DNA of 64,000 nucleotides. Origin: Meghimatium bilineatum (taxonomy: Eukaryota; Mollusca; Gastropoda; Stylommatophora; Philomycidae). The stretch lies in contig CM067310.1 in assembly GCA_034231615.1 (NCBI GenBank), positions 7,734,010 through 7,798,009 on the forward strand, read 5' to 3'. Shown here in pieces: positions 43,857 to 55,549 of the stretch (the stretch's first letter is position 1; the number at the start of each line of letters is the position of its first letter). The position numbers and the translations under genes are program-made. Under the pieces are notes generated by a model that was given only the letters and a program-made list of their open reading frames with translations, ran no database searches and was not told where the DNA came from.

Positions 43857-44810
43857 AATATAAATAACCAAATGGTCGGAGGGTGTCCGACAAAGTGGAG
43901 GGCGCCGCAGTAACCGAATGAACAAATAGTCAAGCAAAATGAATTAAACAGGTTACTAAAAACACTTACCTTGCCTATGAATAAAAATATATTAAAAAGT
44001 ATATATAAAAAAAATACAATAAAACTAAACAGGACAATTCTCCACGTATCGGCTCAAATGGAACCTTTTTCAAGAGACAAACAACAGTAAACACCACAAT
44101 AATAAACAAAATAGATGACTTAGCCTGTCTAAAGCCACGTCTCCAAAACATAAAGCCAAGTCTCCATGACGCAGGAATGGAAACACATCTAGTAAAAGAG
44201 AAAATGCATGCATTCATTATAAACAAACTGGAAAGTGGGAAATTAGAGGCAATATAGATGTGGTTGGGGTGTTTATAATGAATGCAAGAATAATATAAGA
44301 AAAAGACCTCTTTTGTCACTTTATCAGACAGGCAGGTTTGCTAGGTTGTCAAACGAATATTTTCTCACGTTGTCCCCATCTGTCTCTGTTCCCTTCAGTC
44401 TTGCCTGTTGTGACTATGTTCTTAAAACCTGCCTGTCTGATAAAGTGACAAAAGAGGTCTTTTTCTTATATTATTCTTGCATTCATTATAAACACCCCAA
44501 CCACATCTATATTGCCTCTAATTTCCCACTTTCCAGTTTGTTTATAATGAATGCATGCATTTTCTCTTTTACTAGATGTTTCCATTCCTGCGTCTTTTGG
44601 AGACGTGGCTTTAGACAGGCTAAGTCATCTATTTTGTTTATTATTGTGGTGTTTACTGTTGTTTGTCTCTTGAAAAAGGTTCCATTTGAGCCGATACGTG
44701 GAGAATTGTCCTGTTTAGTTTTATTGTATGTTTTTTTAAATATTTTTATTCATAGGCAAGGTACCGGTAAGTGTTTTTAGTAACCTATTTAATTCATTTT
44801 GCTTGACTAT
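43857..44810. mobile_element. 954-bp palindromic insertion (family K plus LINE F 3' end), 11-bp TSD
   Basis: Flanked by GTGTTATTTCC at 43846-43856 and 44811-44821. After a unique 69-bp start it forms an inverted repeat: left arm 43926-44339, spacer 44340-44424, right arm 44425-44810, near-identical except a 28-bp indel. Arms are family K joined to a LINE F-derived stretch; the spacer has LINE F sequence on the minus strand (ACTGAAGGGAACAGAGACAG). Confidence 0.93.
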
Positions 44811-44855
44811 GTGTTATTTCCCTTGTCTATGTACATTAACTATTTATCATTTAAT

Positions 44856-44984
44856 GGTTGCTGATCCAGTGGTCCATGGGCTCATGTCCTTTGACCCAAT
44901 GCCATTGTGCGATATATGCTTGTGTTTGTGAGCTGTTGTTTTGTTCCAAATAATGTGTTACATTTATCTGGCCTCGGAGGAAGC
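44856..44984 (+). mobile_element. 129-bp retroposon insertion with 10-bp TSD
   Basis: Flanked by ATCATTTAAT at 44846-44855 and 44985-44994. Begins GGTTGCTGATCCAGTGGTCC; a relative starts near 41608 (GGTTGCTGATTCAGTGGTAT). Possibly a tRNA-like SINE head; unproven. Confidence 0.7.
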
Positions 44985-45237
44985 ATCATTTAATAATTTA
45001 AATATTAATTTATTTTAGGGTTTGGGTTAGGATAGTTGTGTTTTACAAAGCTAACCATAAGCTTAAACCTAAACAGATAAATGTTTCAATAATGAAATGA
45101 TAAACATGAAATTTATAAACATAGACAATGGCATTAATTGAACATATGGTGTACTTGTACTCTACCAATTGAGACAAGATGTAACGATGGTTTTTCAACA
45201 GGTGACATATTGTCAGCCTGGTTCCCTCCCCCCCCCA

Positions 45238-45300
45238 CCTCCACTTTCCTTAGTTGCTTCATATGACATACCTGGAAAGAAGACTGGTTCTATTCTTTGC
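45238..45300 (-). mobile_element. SINE-like A2 5' fragment
   Basis: CCTTAGTTGCTTCATATGAC and TTCTATTCTTTGCACCC match the A2 head on the minus strand. It abuts the LINE C copy. Confidence 0.55.
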
Positions 45301-46163
45301 ACCCTGAACAAAAAATGAGCAGGAAGGAGAGTGGTGCCATTGCAGTTACTATGAGTAGCATGACCATGGCATTTGAGTGGGTATGCAGACGGAAGGTAAC
45401 GCAGGTCTGCATCTTGAGTGACTCAATGAGTATGATTAGGATGGTACAAGTGGGTCTCGTTCGCGAACAGTGAATTGAGGCCTTGAGAAAGGTGAGGCTG
45501 AAAGTGGTTATATTTATTTTTGTGCAGGGACATGTGGGTATTCGAGGCAATGAAAGAACAGATCAACTAGCGTCATGCGCGATTGTGGCACAAGGCGATC
45601 GCGCTGACATTTTGAACTCCTTAAGAGATATAGCACGCGAGATTGAGACTAGTGTGGATGATCTTCTTCTGCGTTCGTTCTCAAACTCCTGCAGATTAGC
45701 AGGATGTAGTCCGGAGAACGGAATGCGTAGTGTCATGGTTTACAGCATTGTTGTGATATCTGCGCTTTTTGGCCGGACACATCCGACTTCAGCATGGCTT
45801 TGGGTCACTGACCCTTTATGGGATGGGACAGTCAACTCCATCCCATAACATCCTTAGTCGCCTTTTACGATATGCATGGAAGGTAAACAGTGTTGCTATT
45901 CTTTGCTCCCCTTTCAGGCCCCGGCAATACTCGGGCGAGTGTGGATGATGATTCCTTTTCAATGTCCAGGATTAAATATCAGGGTTTGAAATGTGGTGGT
46001 TCTGGAAGTGAACATTTTGAAGGGCGCAGAAGAATGATGGTCAACCAGCAGAGGACCAGTACTATCAGCAGAAGTGTAATGGCGGATACACTCAGGGAGA
46101 GATCGGAGCAACTATGGACGTGTCCAGTTTGCAATGATGATGATCCAACGATGATGAACTAAC
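45300..46163 (+). pseudogene. LINE family C RNase H region, split by SINE A2
   Basis: Reads ESGAIAVTMSSMTMAFEWV, VCILSDSMSMIRMVQVGLV (catalytic D), FIFVQGHVGIRGNERTDQLA (His and Asp), ADILNSLRDIAREIETSVDD, then after the nested SINE SVDDDSFSMSRIKYQGLKCG, RRMMVNQQRTSTISRSVMAD, RSEQLWTCPVCNDDDPT. One stop before IEALRK. The best-preserved family C copy. Confidence 0.9.
45663..45937 (-). mobile_element. SINE-like A2 with clean 12-bp TSD
   Basis: 275 bp, minus orientation, between AGTGTGGATGAT at 45651-45662 and 45938-45949. Defines the A2 unit: head CGCCCGAGTATTGCCGGGGC, core ATCGTAAAAGGCGACTAAGG, 3' end AGTTTGAGAACGAACGCAGA then AGAAG. The core resembles mollusc SINEs from memory. Confidence 0.95.
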
Positions 46164-47690
46164 CAACCAAACTAGTTTACCGGCGTATTCACCATTGCCA
46201 AAAGTGGTTCCTGATATCCCGCAACTTTGTTTATTTGCTGGCGAGTTATTTTTTTCTATTTTCTTTATGTTCTTGCCTCCTTTGTCGTTTGTTTTGTCTC
46301 CCTTTTCTAGCACATGCTTCTTTGTTGTGGTCCTGTTTGTGTGTGTTTATTGTCTTTCTTTCTCTCTTTTCTCTTTATGTCCTTTTATGCCTTCTAGCGT
46401 CAGGGATGAAGATAGTTTCTTTGGTGATTCATAGGCATATATGTTTGTTTTCGCTGACTCTTAAAAAAAAAAAAGAAACACAAAAGGCTATCTAAAGAGA
46501 ACTCTTCTCTGGAGATGGCTTTTCTGAAGAACTCTTTGTCTTGTTTGTTGTTGTCTTGACGAATATACTTTTCGGTCGAAACTTAGTGTATCTGTTGTCG
46601 GTTCAGTTTAGTGAGCTTTTGCTAATGTTAGTATATTTGTTTTATTTACTGCAACGCTCTTAACATATTTCTGCTTTCCCCCTTGTTTATTTGCTGCCGG
46701 ACAAATATATTTGACTTTTATTGTATATGCCTATAACAAATTCTTTTTAAAAAGTAAGTAGAACTTGTATTTAAAAGCCCGAATTCTTCTTTCACTGTCT
46801 GCATCCAGAAGAGACCTTAACGTAAAAAGCCCCTTTCAAAGTTACTAATCCAGAAGAGACATTAGCGTAAAAACCCCTTTTCAGAGCTACTCATCCAGGA
46901 GAGACCTTAGCGTCACATCAACGGCTCAAGCCAAACCACACCATAGTCCCTATAAGGACTGCTGCTGGGAGGCTCAGCAGCGAACCCAGCTAAAGAGCCA
47001 CATCCTAGCACCAATCAGGCAGACAGGCCACAAACACCACATGTCCCCAAACACCTTGATATAACCAACATGGACACCAGTCCTAGGTTGAAAGTGGCGG
47101 GCCTCGACCAAATGACACGAAACCCCTACTTAACAAACAAAACCCTGTCTGCATGGTTGCTAAATGAAGTTCATAATCTCCCGTAGAGAAGACATGCGCA
47201 AACCACCGATGACTCGCGATCTGCACATTTATAACAATGTTCCCAATGTCGTGATACTGATAACAATCAAGAACACAAAATAGGAATGATACATTATTAA
47301 AAAAATGATTTACCAAAATATAAACAGTATTAATTGTCCAACCCTATTTAGATAAGCTTACATTATCCGAAAAAGGTCAGTATTTCTTAGATTTAACTAC
47401 GTCATTCTAAACGAACTGGCCCGGGCAATCGTCCACTGCGCTACTCTTTTCAAAACACGACTTGAATTCTCATGAGATGGTTCAGGAGCCACTAAATGGC
47501 ATTGATTTATGAAAAGATACTGGGCATTGTAACCCATTAAGATCGATTAAACTCTGGGGATGCAATGTTACGTTTCTGGAACCACTTTATGTTGTCAGGG
47601 CCCGACCTTAAATTAACTTGGAGGTTTGACAATAAAGGGGAAATAACATGGTGTTATATATTTAGTTTTAAAAGATTCAACGTTTCTGAT
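46164..47690. other. Region with no gene; 48-bp triplicate
   Basis: T-rich stretch 46195-46520, possibly the 3' UTR of LINE C. At 46803-46925 three copies of a roughly 48-bp unit with CATCCAGAAGAGACCTTAAC. Nothing else recognised. Confidence 0.5.
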
Positions 47691-47691
47691 G

Positions 47692-48125
47692 GTTAATTTC
47701 CATGTAAGTTCAAAGTTAATTTCTGTGTAAGTTCATGGTCAATTTCTGTGTAAGTTCATGGTTAATTTCTGTGTAAGTTCATGGTTAATTTCCATGTAAG
47801 TTCATGGTTAATTTCTGTGTAAGTTCATGGTTAATTTCCATGTAAGTTCATGGTTAATTTCTGTGTAAGTTCATGGTTAATTTCCATGTAAGTTCATGGT
47901 TAATTTCTGTGTAAGTTCATGGTTAATTTCCATGTAAGTTCATAGCTAACTTCTGTTTAAGTTCACAGTTATATTTATAATTTCCATGCAAGTTTATGAT
48001 TAATTTTCACGCAAGTTCACGGATAATTTCCATGTAAGTTTAGGAGTTAGTTTCCATGTAAGTTCATGGTTAATTGCCATGCAAGTTCATTGTTAATTTC
48101 CTTGCAAGTTCATTAGTTAATTATT
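47692..48125. repeat. 24-bp minisatellite
   Basis: About seventeen copies of GTAAGTTCATGGTTAATTTC plus TGT or CAT, alternating in the middle and diverging at the right end. Confidence 0.95.
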
Positions 48126-48344
48126 AACAAGTATTATTCCCTTTCAATGAGGAATTTGAATTCACCGTTTAAGGGCCGTCCATAAATAATGTCAATAATT
48201 GGGAAGGTGGGGGAGGGGTCTGAGATTGATTGACGGTTGACAAGGCAGGTACTATTTGTTTTTACACCAATTAAATTGTTTGGATTTCAAGTTTTTGTTA
48301 TAGAAATGTGACACGAAAGTTATTTTAGTCTAACTTTTTCTGAT

Positions 48345-48384
48345 TACATATTTGTGTGTGTGTGTGTGTGTGTGGGGGGGGGGG
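48345..48384. repeat. GT microsatellite with poly-G
   Basis: Pure (GT)n followed by a run of eleven or so G. Confidence 0.95.
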
Positions 48385-48704
48385 TGTTGCTTAACATAAA
48401 GGCAGCGGGAAGGGTGTATCTGAAATTTTTGGTAGTTGTTGACATTGGGGGAGGAGGGGAGTGCCAAAAATAAAATAAAAATTGTTGATGTTATTATATG
48501 AACAGCCCCTCCCCTCCCACGACTTTTTTTAATCTGAGCAGAAGATTTCATCTCAAATTTTTCACACCGCCGAGAGTTGATTTTTCTGGTGCATACCGCC
48601 AAAAGTTTGGTTTTCTGCCGCCGAGAGTTGAGTCTTCGGTGCACACCGCAGAGAATTGAGTCTTCTGGGTATGAAAGATCTGGAGAAAACAAACAGTCAG
48701 TTAG

Positions 48705-49175
48705 TCGTTGGATCATCGTTACTGCACTCCGAACAAGTCCATAGGTGCTAGGATCTCTCCTTGAGTGTAGCCGCCATTACACGTTGACTGACGGTTATAA
48801 TACGCAGTTGATTGACCATCATTCTTTTTTGCCCACGAAACCGCTTCTTTCTAGCGAAACCACATTTCAAACCAAATTCCTTTATTCTAGTCATGGAACA
48901 AGAGTCATCGTCGCTTATACAGTCATTTGTTCGTGCGTTTTCCCGTAGGGCGTTCAAAATGTCTGTTCGATCCATCGCTCTACCACCAGCCGTAGAAGCA
49001 GCGTGTGCGGCCAACCTATCTGCTCTCTATTACCCCAAACTCCCGCATGTCCCGGCACAAAAATGAAAGTCCCTTTACGTATACAGGAATTCTTCACTGC
49101 ATCCAGCCACTGTTCCCGAATGTACCCCGCCTGAACTTTAAACAAATAATCAAGGACATAAACAAACAATTGTAT
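48705..49175 (-). pseudogene. LINE family C RNase H fragment
   Basis: Minus strand: FIFVPGHAGVWGNREQIGWP, frameshift, then AMDRTDILNALRENARTND, DDSCSMTRIKEFGLKCGFAR, RMMVNQLRIITVSQRVMAAT, LKERSXHLWTCS-like end. A one-base frameshift lies in the NERAD motif. Confidence 0.85.
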
Positions 49176-49354
49176 ATAGGAAGTAAGAGCTATTACCTCA
49201 TAATTATTTGAGATCGATACAACAATCTACTGGCATCTGCATATATCGTCCCAATTTAACGAGTTGTAGGCCTAATATCCAATTATAGCAGTCACTACTA
49301 GTCTTCGTCTGTTCGGGGCCTTAGTTGAGTTTTGGTAAACTTGTTGTTCGTCCA

Positions 49355-49610
49355 TCACATGATGATGATGACCATTTGATACATCCCCTTTTGAACATTT
49401 AGTTAGAGTTATGTCCTTGATTATGAGTTCGTAGATATCTAATGAGCCCTATTCGAGCTGTAAATGTCCTTGGGCAGCTCAGGCATGGAATGACGACAGT
49501 AGACGGATCTTGGTCTATCCGTGACTTTCTAGCTGCCCTCCGCTGTTGAGCTGCTGCATTTCTCCTCTTTTCACAAAATGATGTGCTCTTAAAACCTAGA
49601 GAGAGCAGAG
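49355..49610 (-). mobile_element. LINE family G 3' fragment
   Basis: Minus strand encodes an RAARKSRIDQD-like block and the finger with TARIGLIRYLRTHNQGH; the 3' end is TCATCATCATGTGATGGACG. Confidence 0.8.
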
Positions 49611-49884
49611 GGTGAATATCTTTAAAAAAAACACCAATAATTTCCTCGTTTTTGTGGCATTTTTACTAATCCCTCTATTACACTACGGTTTTCATAATAA
49701 AATATGTTTACGAAATATTTCAAATGTATTAGATTCAGACATGCATACAATTTAAAAAAAAATTAAGTAAGAAAAGTTATAGGCCTTTATTCATGTTTCG
49801 ATGGGCGCAGCATCCACTTCGTTATTGTGTGATTTTTGGAGGGTAAGACTTTTACAAAAACTAAATGCAGAAATAAACTAAATT

Positions 49885-50065
49885 GGTATTCATTCATTCA
49901 TTTTTCTTTTGCGCTGAAGTTAGCACATATGGCAGAGGTCAGATCTCTCCAATTCTGTCTGTTCTAAGCTATTCTGTGCAGTTCTTGGATAGTATGGATA
50001 TTGATTGTTTTACTTTCTTTAAGTATTGTTCTTCTGAGTGTTTCTTTTGGTCTACCCCTTGCTAA
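49885..50065 (-). mobile_element. LINE family F tail fragment
   Basis: Minus strand reads ARGRPKETLRRTILKESKTI, the GRP-like motif and following helix. Confidence 0.6.
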
Positions 50066-50109
50066 ATTGGTATTAATACTGGATATTAATTTTTATTAGA
50101 AATAACAAA

Positions 50110-50282
50110 ATAATAATATCAAACAGAGACAGATGGCGACAACGTGAGAAAATATTAGACAGTTTGACAACCTGGAACGGCAAGGAAACAACAACGACTT
50201 TGATACATAATACTGTGGACAGAGAGCTGTGGAGAGCCATGACCGCCTACATCAGTCGGCATGACACCTGATGATGATAATT
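50110..50282 (+). mobile_element. LINE family F 3' end
   Basis: Reads RDRWRQREKILDSLTTWNGK, ETTTTLIHNTVDRELWRAMT, AYISRHDT stop, then GATGATGATAA. Confidence 0.85.
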
Positions 50283-50289
50283 CATTTTT

Positions 50290-51230
50290 AGAAAACCAAC
50301 TAAAGTGAAATTAAATAAGAAACATATACCTTGTATAAATTCACAAAATATTTTATTTGCACAAAATTTTGGCCCCAATAACTTGTACAAATTTAAATAC
50401 TGGCAGAATATCTTAGAAATCATATAACATCTGGAAATTGTAAAGAATTCACCGAAAAACATCTGACTGTAAAAGAGACGAATGTTAAAATTGCGAACAC
50501 AAAAAATGACGAAGATATTTATGCCGAATTGGATTGTTTTAAAAATGATGAAGATACCACCGGAGTTTACGAAGTTTTACGATTGTTAACAGTTGCTCTT
50601 GTTGACCTATTGATACATTAATTTTGCAACGCAATTACACATTGGTCTTATGTTCTCGGTAACAGATATCCAACACACGTCTATAGCAATTGTTTTTAAA
50701 CGTCTGAATTCTATTAAGTCCACAGTTAAAGTCCAGGTCTCACCACAGCAATATAGACAGGTCTCGCAGCAATATAGACAGGTCTCGCAGCCATATTGAC
50801 AGAATCAAAGATTTATAATGTTATTTTTCTGTGGATATTTCTTGAGGGAGTTTCGGACAAGATTTGGGAGCCACCTAATTAAAACAAACACACTAAACTG
50901 TCATTTTTACTATTAATTACTGTTCCACAGATATCTAAATGTACAGGAGGACATGTTACGACGTCACGTAAATAGTCGGTGGTTAACAAGCACTGTCGGG
51001 ATTACCCATTCCTTGGTGACACGTCCTAAGTGCGCAAGATAAAAGCACAGAAACAAAAGCGCGAAGACAGATGCGCGCAACCATATAAGCGCCCAGGACA
51101 AATTAACTCAAGACAGAGAGTTTCTAATCAAGAATTACTTACGAATCAAATGAACTGAGGGCAAAATCCAGCAAACAATTACAAAGAAGGCTATAAAAAA
51201 CTGTTTAATTAACTATAATTGCCTAAATTT
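50290..51230. other. No feature recognised
   Basis: AT-rich sequence with a 24-bp near-duplicate (CAGGTCTCRCAGCAATATAG, 50740-50800). No exon or element identified. Confidence 0.5.
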
Positions 51231-51237
51231 GAGCTAG

Positions 51238-51480
51238 AAAACACTTGTTGAAATTCAGGAAAACACTTGTAATGCAAGGAAACACTTGTTGGAATGCAAG
51301 AAAACACTTGTTGTAATGCAAGGAAACACTTGTTGTAATGCAAGAAAACACTGTTGTAATGCAAGGAAACACTTGTTGTAATGCAAGAAAACACTTGTTG
51401 TAATGCAAGAAAACACTTGTTGTAATGCAAGAAAACACTGTTGTAATGCAAGAAAACACTTGTTGTAATGGGTCCAACGT
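51238..51480. repeat. 22-bp minisatellite
   Basis: Eleven copies of AACACTTGTTGTAATGCAAG plus AA. Confidence 0.95.
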
Positions 51481-51944
51481 AACTTATTGTTTAATTCAGT
51501 ACAATCAAATCGATAATTTATAATCATATTTAAACATATCTACCTATCCAAATCTCAAAATAACTTGTCAAAAAGTTATATCTAAATAATGTTAGCTATA
51601 TAAAGTCAAATGTTAGTGTTGATTCTTGATTAAGATTGCACAGCTTGCGTGTTATACGACATTTCAGTCACATTTCTGTCAATATCATCACACTATAAAG
51701 TCATATTTCAAATAAGGAAAATAGTTCACGTGTGCTGTCAGCTTCAAATAAAAGGGGGACATATTACAACCGTGATTTATTGAATCATCGGAAAAACCCT
51801 AATGAGTGATATGTTTATCGAGCGCAAGGACGATATCTTGCTAAACGTTAATTCTTCTTCTTCAGCGTTCATTCTCAAACTCCCACTGGAGTTCAAATAT
51901 TAATTCAATATCAATTATTAATTATGGGCGCGCTTGTGCCTTGC

Positions 51945-52330
51945 GCGTTTTTGTTACGGCGACCTGTGCGGTTTTTGCTTGCGCTCAATTGTCGGGGTTC
52001 TTAGCATTGCTACGACAGTGGGCCAGTTCAAAGACTGGACGCTCACTATATGGACACCAACAGCAACCCAACCCAATGGACCCTCTGAGACAGCTTGATA
52101 GAGCAAACCAGTTTCACATTCCAACTAAGAACAGGTCACGCCCCTGTTAATAAACACATAAACAGAATAAATTATTACACGAACCAAATTGCAGACATTG
52201 CACAAGAGGAGACTGTTGGAACGTTTACTACTGCAGTGCCCAAAACGAACAGACATCCGACAGAACTACTACCACCATTTCCAACTATACACAACACACT
52301 CTACACAACTGCACCTCAGCTGAGGAGAAC
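51945..52330 (+). pseudogene. LINE family D-like fragment, badly broken
   Basis: Reads PMDPLRQLDRANQFHIPTKN then broken frames with INKHINRI; compare LDR-Q-IFRLRTGH in the C-terminal half of family D. A minus-strand family E scrap follows at 52325-52400. Confidence 0.55.
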
Positions 52331-52489
52331 CTGTGCATCGTCAGAAGGGCTATGGGTTATCAAGAGCTGCCTGCTCACAGCGAATGGGAGTGAATCATCA
52401 TCATCAGAAATGTACGCATTCGTCGGCGTGAATTCGTCTGTGCACTTTTGTTGGCGCGCATTTGCCGTGCGCTATCTTTTTTTTACAGT

Positions 52490-53236
52490 GTCCCATTCTT
52501 GAACCAGTTTTTAAACCAGTTATTGAACCAGTTCTTAAAGCCATTCTTGAACCAGTTGTTCCTTTTTTAGAAGAACAGGGGCTCAAAGGAGCTAACATAG
52601 TCTTCTTGTGTGACTGCATGTCAGTACTCCAAACCATCCAAAATGAACCTAAAGATCTCCTAACAAAAACAACTGTAGAACTTCTAAATCAACTATCTGC
52701 CAACAATAAAGTTGTGCTGCAGTGGATCCCTGCACACTGTGGAATAGCAGGAAATGAAGGAGCTGACATACTGGCAAAAGCAGGTGCAAAAAAGGAACAA
52801 TTCCAGCACAGAATATCACTCACAGAAGCAAAAACCCTCATCCAAAGAAAATACAAACAAACATGGAGTCAGAGAACTAGCACTAACTTTCCACAGGACC
52901 CTATTCTAAAGCTAAGCAGATCAAAACAAACCACAATATTTAGACTTCGGACAGGACACACTGCAGACTTCAAGCTCATCTACACAAAATTAAGGCTGTC
53001 CAAACTGACCAATGCCCATGTCAAAAGCGTCCCCAGACTATAGAACATATTTTGCAGACATGCCCACACTTTGATGACGTGAGAACTAAAATATGGCCCC
53101 AAGAGACAGATCTGAAGGTGAAGCTGTGGGTCAAACGTGAGGACCTCCTGCAGACGACTGAATTCGTGGAGGCGGTCCACCTTCCTGTATAGACTTATGA
53201 GCATAGGAAAATGATCGCAGAAGAAGAAGAAGAAGA
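52490..53236 (+). pseudogene. LINE family D RNase H region with GAA tail
   Basis: Open to 53043: IVFLCDCMSVLQTIQ, VVLQWIPAHCGIAGNEGADI, LAKAGAKKE, QTTIFRLRTGHTADFKLIY. One frameshift near 53010, then the Cys-His end CPCQK-like, TIEHILQTCPHFDDVRTKIW, LLQTTEFVEAVHLPV stop, and a GATCGCAGAAGAAGAAGAAG tail. Upstream, GTTNTTGAACCAGTT is repeated (52490-52560). 5' truncated. Confidence 0.9.
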
Positions 53237-53529
53237 ACCAGTTTTCATTAGTATATCTAGAAAATATACAAGCCTAGCATATAGCAAGTCCTTCTCACGA
53301 ATAGTCATATGTGCCGATCCCAAACAGGGCAAGTGTAGTGACTGATCGCTCTTTTTCCGTGCTTTTCATTGAACGATTGGTCGCGTCAGCTAAAATAGAC
53401 GACAATGTTTGAAATCAGCAAGCCAGACTATTTAGAAAAATGACTTTATTCTCCATCTTTATAAACCCAGAATACGGGGGTACCACGTTGCATTCATTAA
53501 CACACAACATAGTCTTCCAGCAATTTCTA

Positions 53530-53690
53530 TCTTCAACGATGCCAACCAGTGAAGATATTGACCTTTCCATTTCTTGATGTTGTCTATTCATGCTTTCCCC
53601 ACCCCTCTGCTTCTTCTACCTTCAACTGTTACCTTTATAATCCGCATATCCTCCTGCCGTATCGTATTGGTATGCCATATTAATCTTTCA
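53530..53690 (-). mobile_element. LINE family F tail fragment
   Basis: Minus strand reads LIWHTNTIRQEDMRIIKVTV, EGRRSRGVGKA, DNIKKW, the GRRSRGRP-like motif with one stop. Confidence 0.72.
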
Positions 53691-53699
53691 ATGATGATC

Positions 53700-55090
53700 A
53701 TTGGCCCCTTTAACGTGTTTACACGTTTTGGGTTTGCATAAGCCACAGACAAGGATTTTCGATTTGTCTATATCATTAGATATGTTCTTAGCCTCATTTC
53801 ATGGGATTCCCATCATGTGATCTGTCAAGTTTTTGATGGTCTTTTCTTCGTGTGTTTAGACATTTGATTTTTCTCTACTGGTTCCATGTCATTGATCATC
53901 TAACTGTATCTTCTGTTGATTTTTTTTTGTTTGTTGGCAGCTCATGTCCTTCTCTGTTTCGTAATGTCATATCATCGTAGACATTGACACATGTTTTACC
54001 GTGTATATTGACCTGTCTATTTAATATACAATGAAGACAGAAACATTGTAAACACAACTGATCTTAATTACACACAAGTGACTATCCATCTCTCCCAAGT
54101 ACTCCACTATTTCAGAGAAACAAAATATATTTTTCCCGTTTCGTTCCATTAGTCTGTCTGAGTCGGTTGCAAAGAAGAACCAGTTTCAGACTGTTAATTC
54201 GGAACTATTTGCAATGTCGGCAGTATTTCCACAACAAATGGGTTCACGTCCGAATCCAGTGCTGAATGATGGAACCATTTTGAAAATAACATCCGATAGT
54301 TTTTTGTGTTTTCTCAATATTTTTTTGGTATGTGGTTACATTTGTCAAAAAAATTTGGTAGCTTTAATCGATACGAGCAGCGTTGCCACAATTGTTTTTT
54401 TCCCCACTAGATCTGGAGGTTTTTTGTAGTCGTCTCTAGTTTTTTCGTTATTTTAGCCAAATTTGCCTTAATCTGCCTTGTTTAAAAAAGGAAATCCAAG
54501 GAATTTAACGGATAAATCCTCACAAACCTTTAACGATTTTCAAACACGGGTCACGTAGTCTCATCGAAATGATAAGATTGTGTAGGAAAATTTCGAACAC
54601 CTTTAACACAATTTCTGTAAGTTATAGGCTTATTCTATAGCACTCTGGTACTATTTATATTGAATATATACTTTGGAGTTATCCGGGCTCTTTTACAGCT
54701 GGGTTTTTTTTCCTAAAACATCAGTGGTAACACTTTTCCTTTCATGCAGTACGATCCCTGGCATCCTGTTCCCAGGATTCCGTATCTATTCCTGTATCTT
54801 ACATATTGCGTTTGAATAAATCTTTGTACTCATGTAGAAGTCCATCACATATGTTTTCCCAGAATTTAATTCTCAATAAAGTAGATTCTTCAAAATTATA
54901 AAAACTTCCATTCTCCTAGTGTCCCAGCCATCTGAGTCTGCGCAGACTAAGCATAGAAAATACTGTGGTATTACCTGTTCTTTCTAATACATCAGCGCTA
55001 GTGACTTTGTGCTACCATACATCAGCGCTAGTGACTTTGTCCTGCCATACATTAGCGCTAGTTACTATGTGCTACCACCTAACTCCAATA
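53700..55090. other. No confident gene; short 31-bp triplicate
   Basis: 54990-55075 has three copies of TACATCAGCGCTAGTGACTT plus TGTGCTACCA. The 71-codon open stretch from 54214 is discussed among the findings. Otherwise nothing recognised. Confidence 0.5.
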
Positions 55091-55309
55091 ATTATACGTA
55101 GGCACCGCGTGTGAAAACTGTTTAATCGTTTCCCCTGGTGCACATCGATTGCTTGTTTTTCACTGCTATAGAGGGTGTTGAGGTAAACCAGAAGTTTAGT
55201 TTCATAGTTAATTTTCTGTTTCCCAGACCATTTCGGGTAGTCTATTCATTGTTTTAGATGTCTTGTCAATCCTGATGCTTATTTCTTGATCAAGAAATAA
55301 TTTATAGTT

Positions 55310-55450
55310 GATCAACTATAATCAACTATAATCAACTATAATCAACTATAATCAACTGTAATCAACTATAATCAACTATAATCAACTGTAATCAACTATA
55401 ATCAACTATAATCAACTATAATCAAATATAATCAACTATAATCAACTGTA
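55310..55450. repeat. 10-bp array
   Basis: About fourteen copies of ATCAACTATA, with occasional TGTA variants. Confidence 0.95.
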
Positions 55451-55549
55451 GTCAATTAGATCCTAGATATATAATGTATAATAGAGACTACCTCAATCTC
55501 ATTACCACCGATAACAATTTATGTCTGCTTGATGGCAGTCTGCATTATA

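Larger units (their letters stand above)
43816..45166. mobile_element. Second family M foldback, split by two insertions
   Basis: Left end GAGTACAAGTAGATGACACC, right end GGTGTACTTGTACTCTACC. Removing the insertions at 43857-44810 and 44856-44984 leaves arms matching 43111-43367 (TTATTTCCCTTGTCTATGTA and TACATAGA-like ACATAGACAATGGCATTAAT). Confidence 0.8.
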
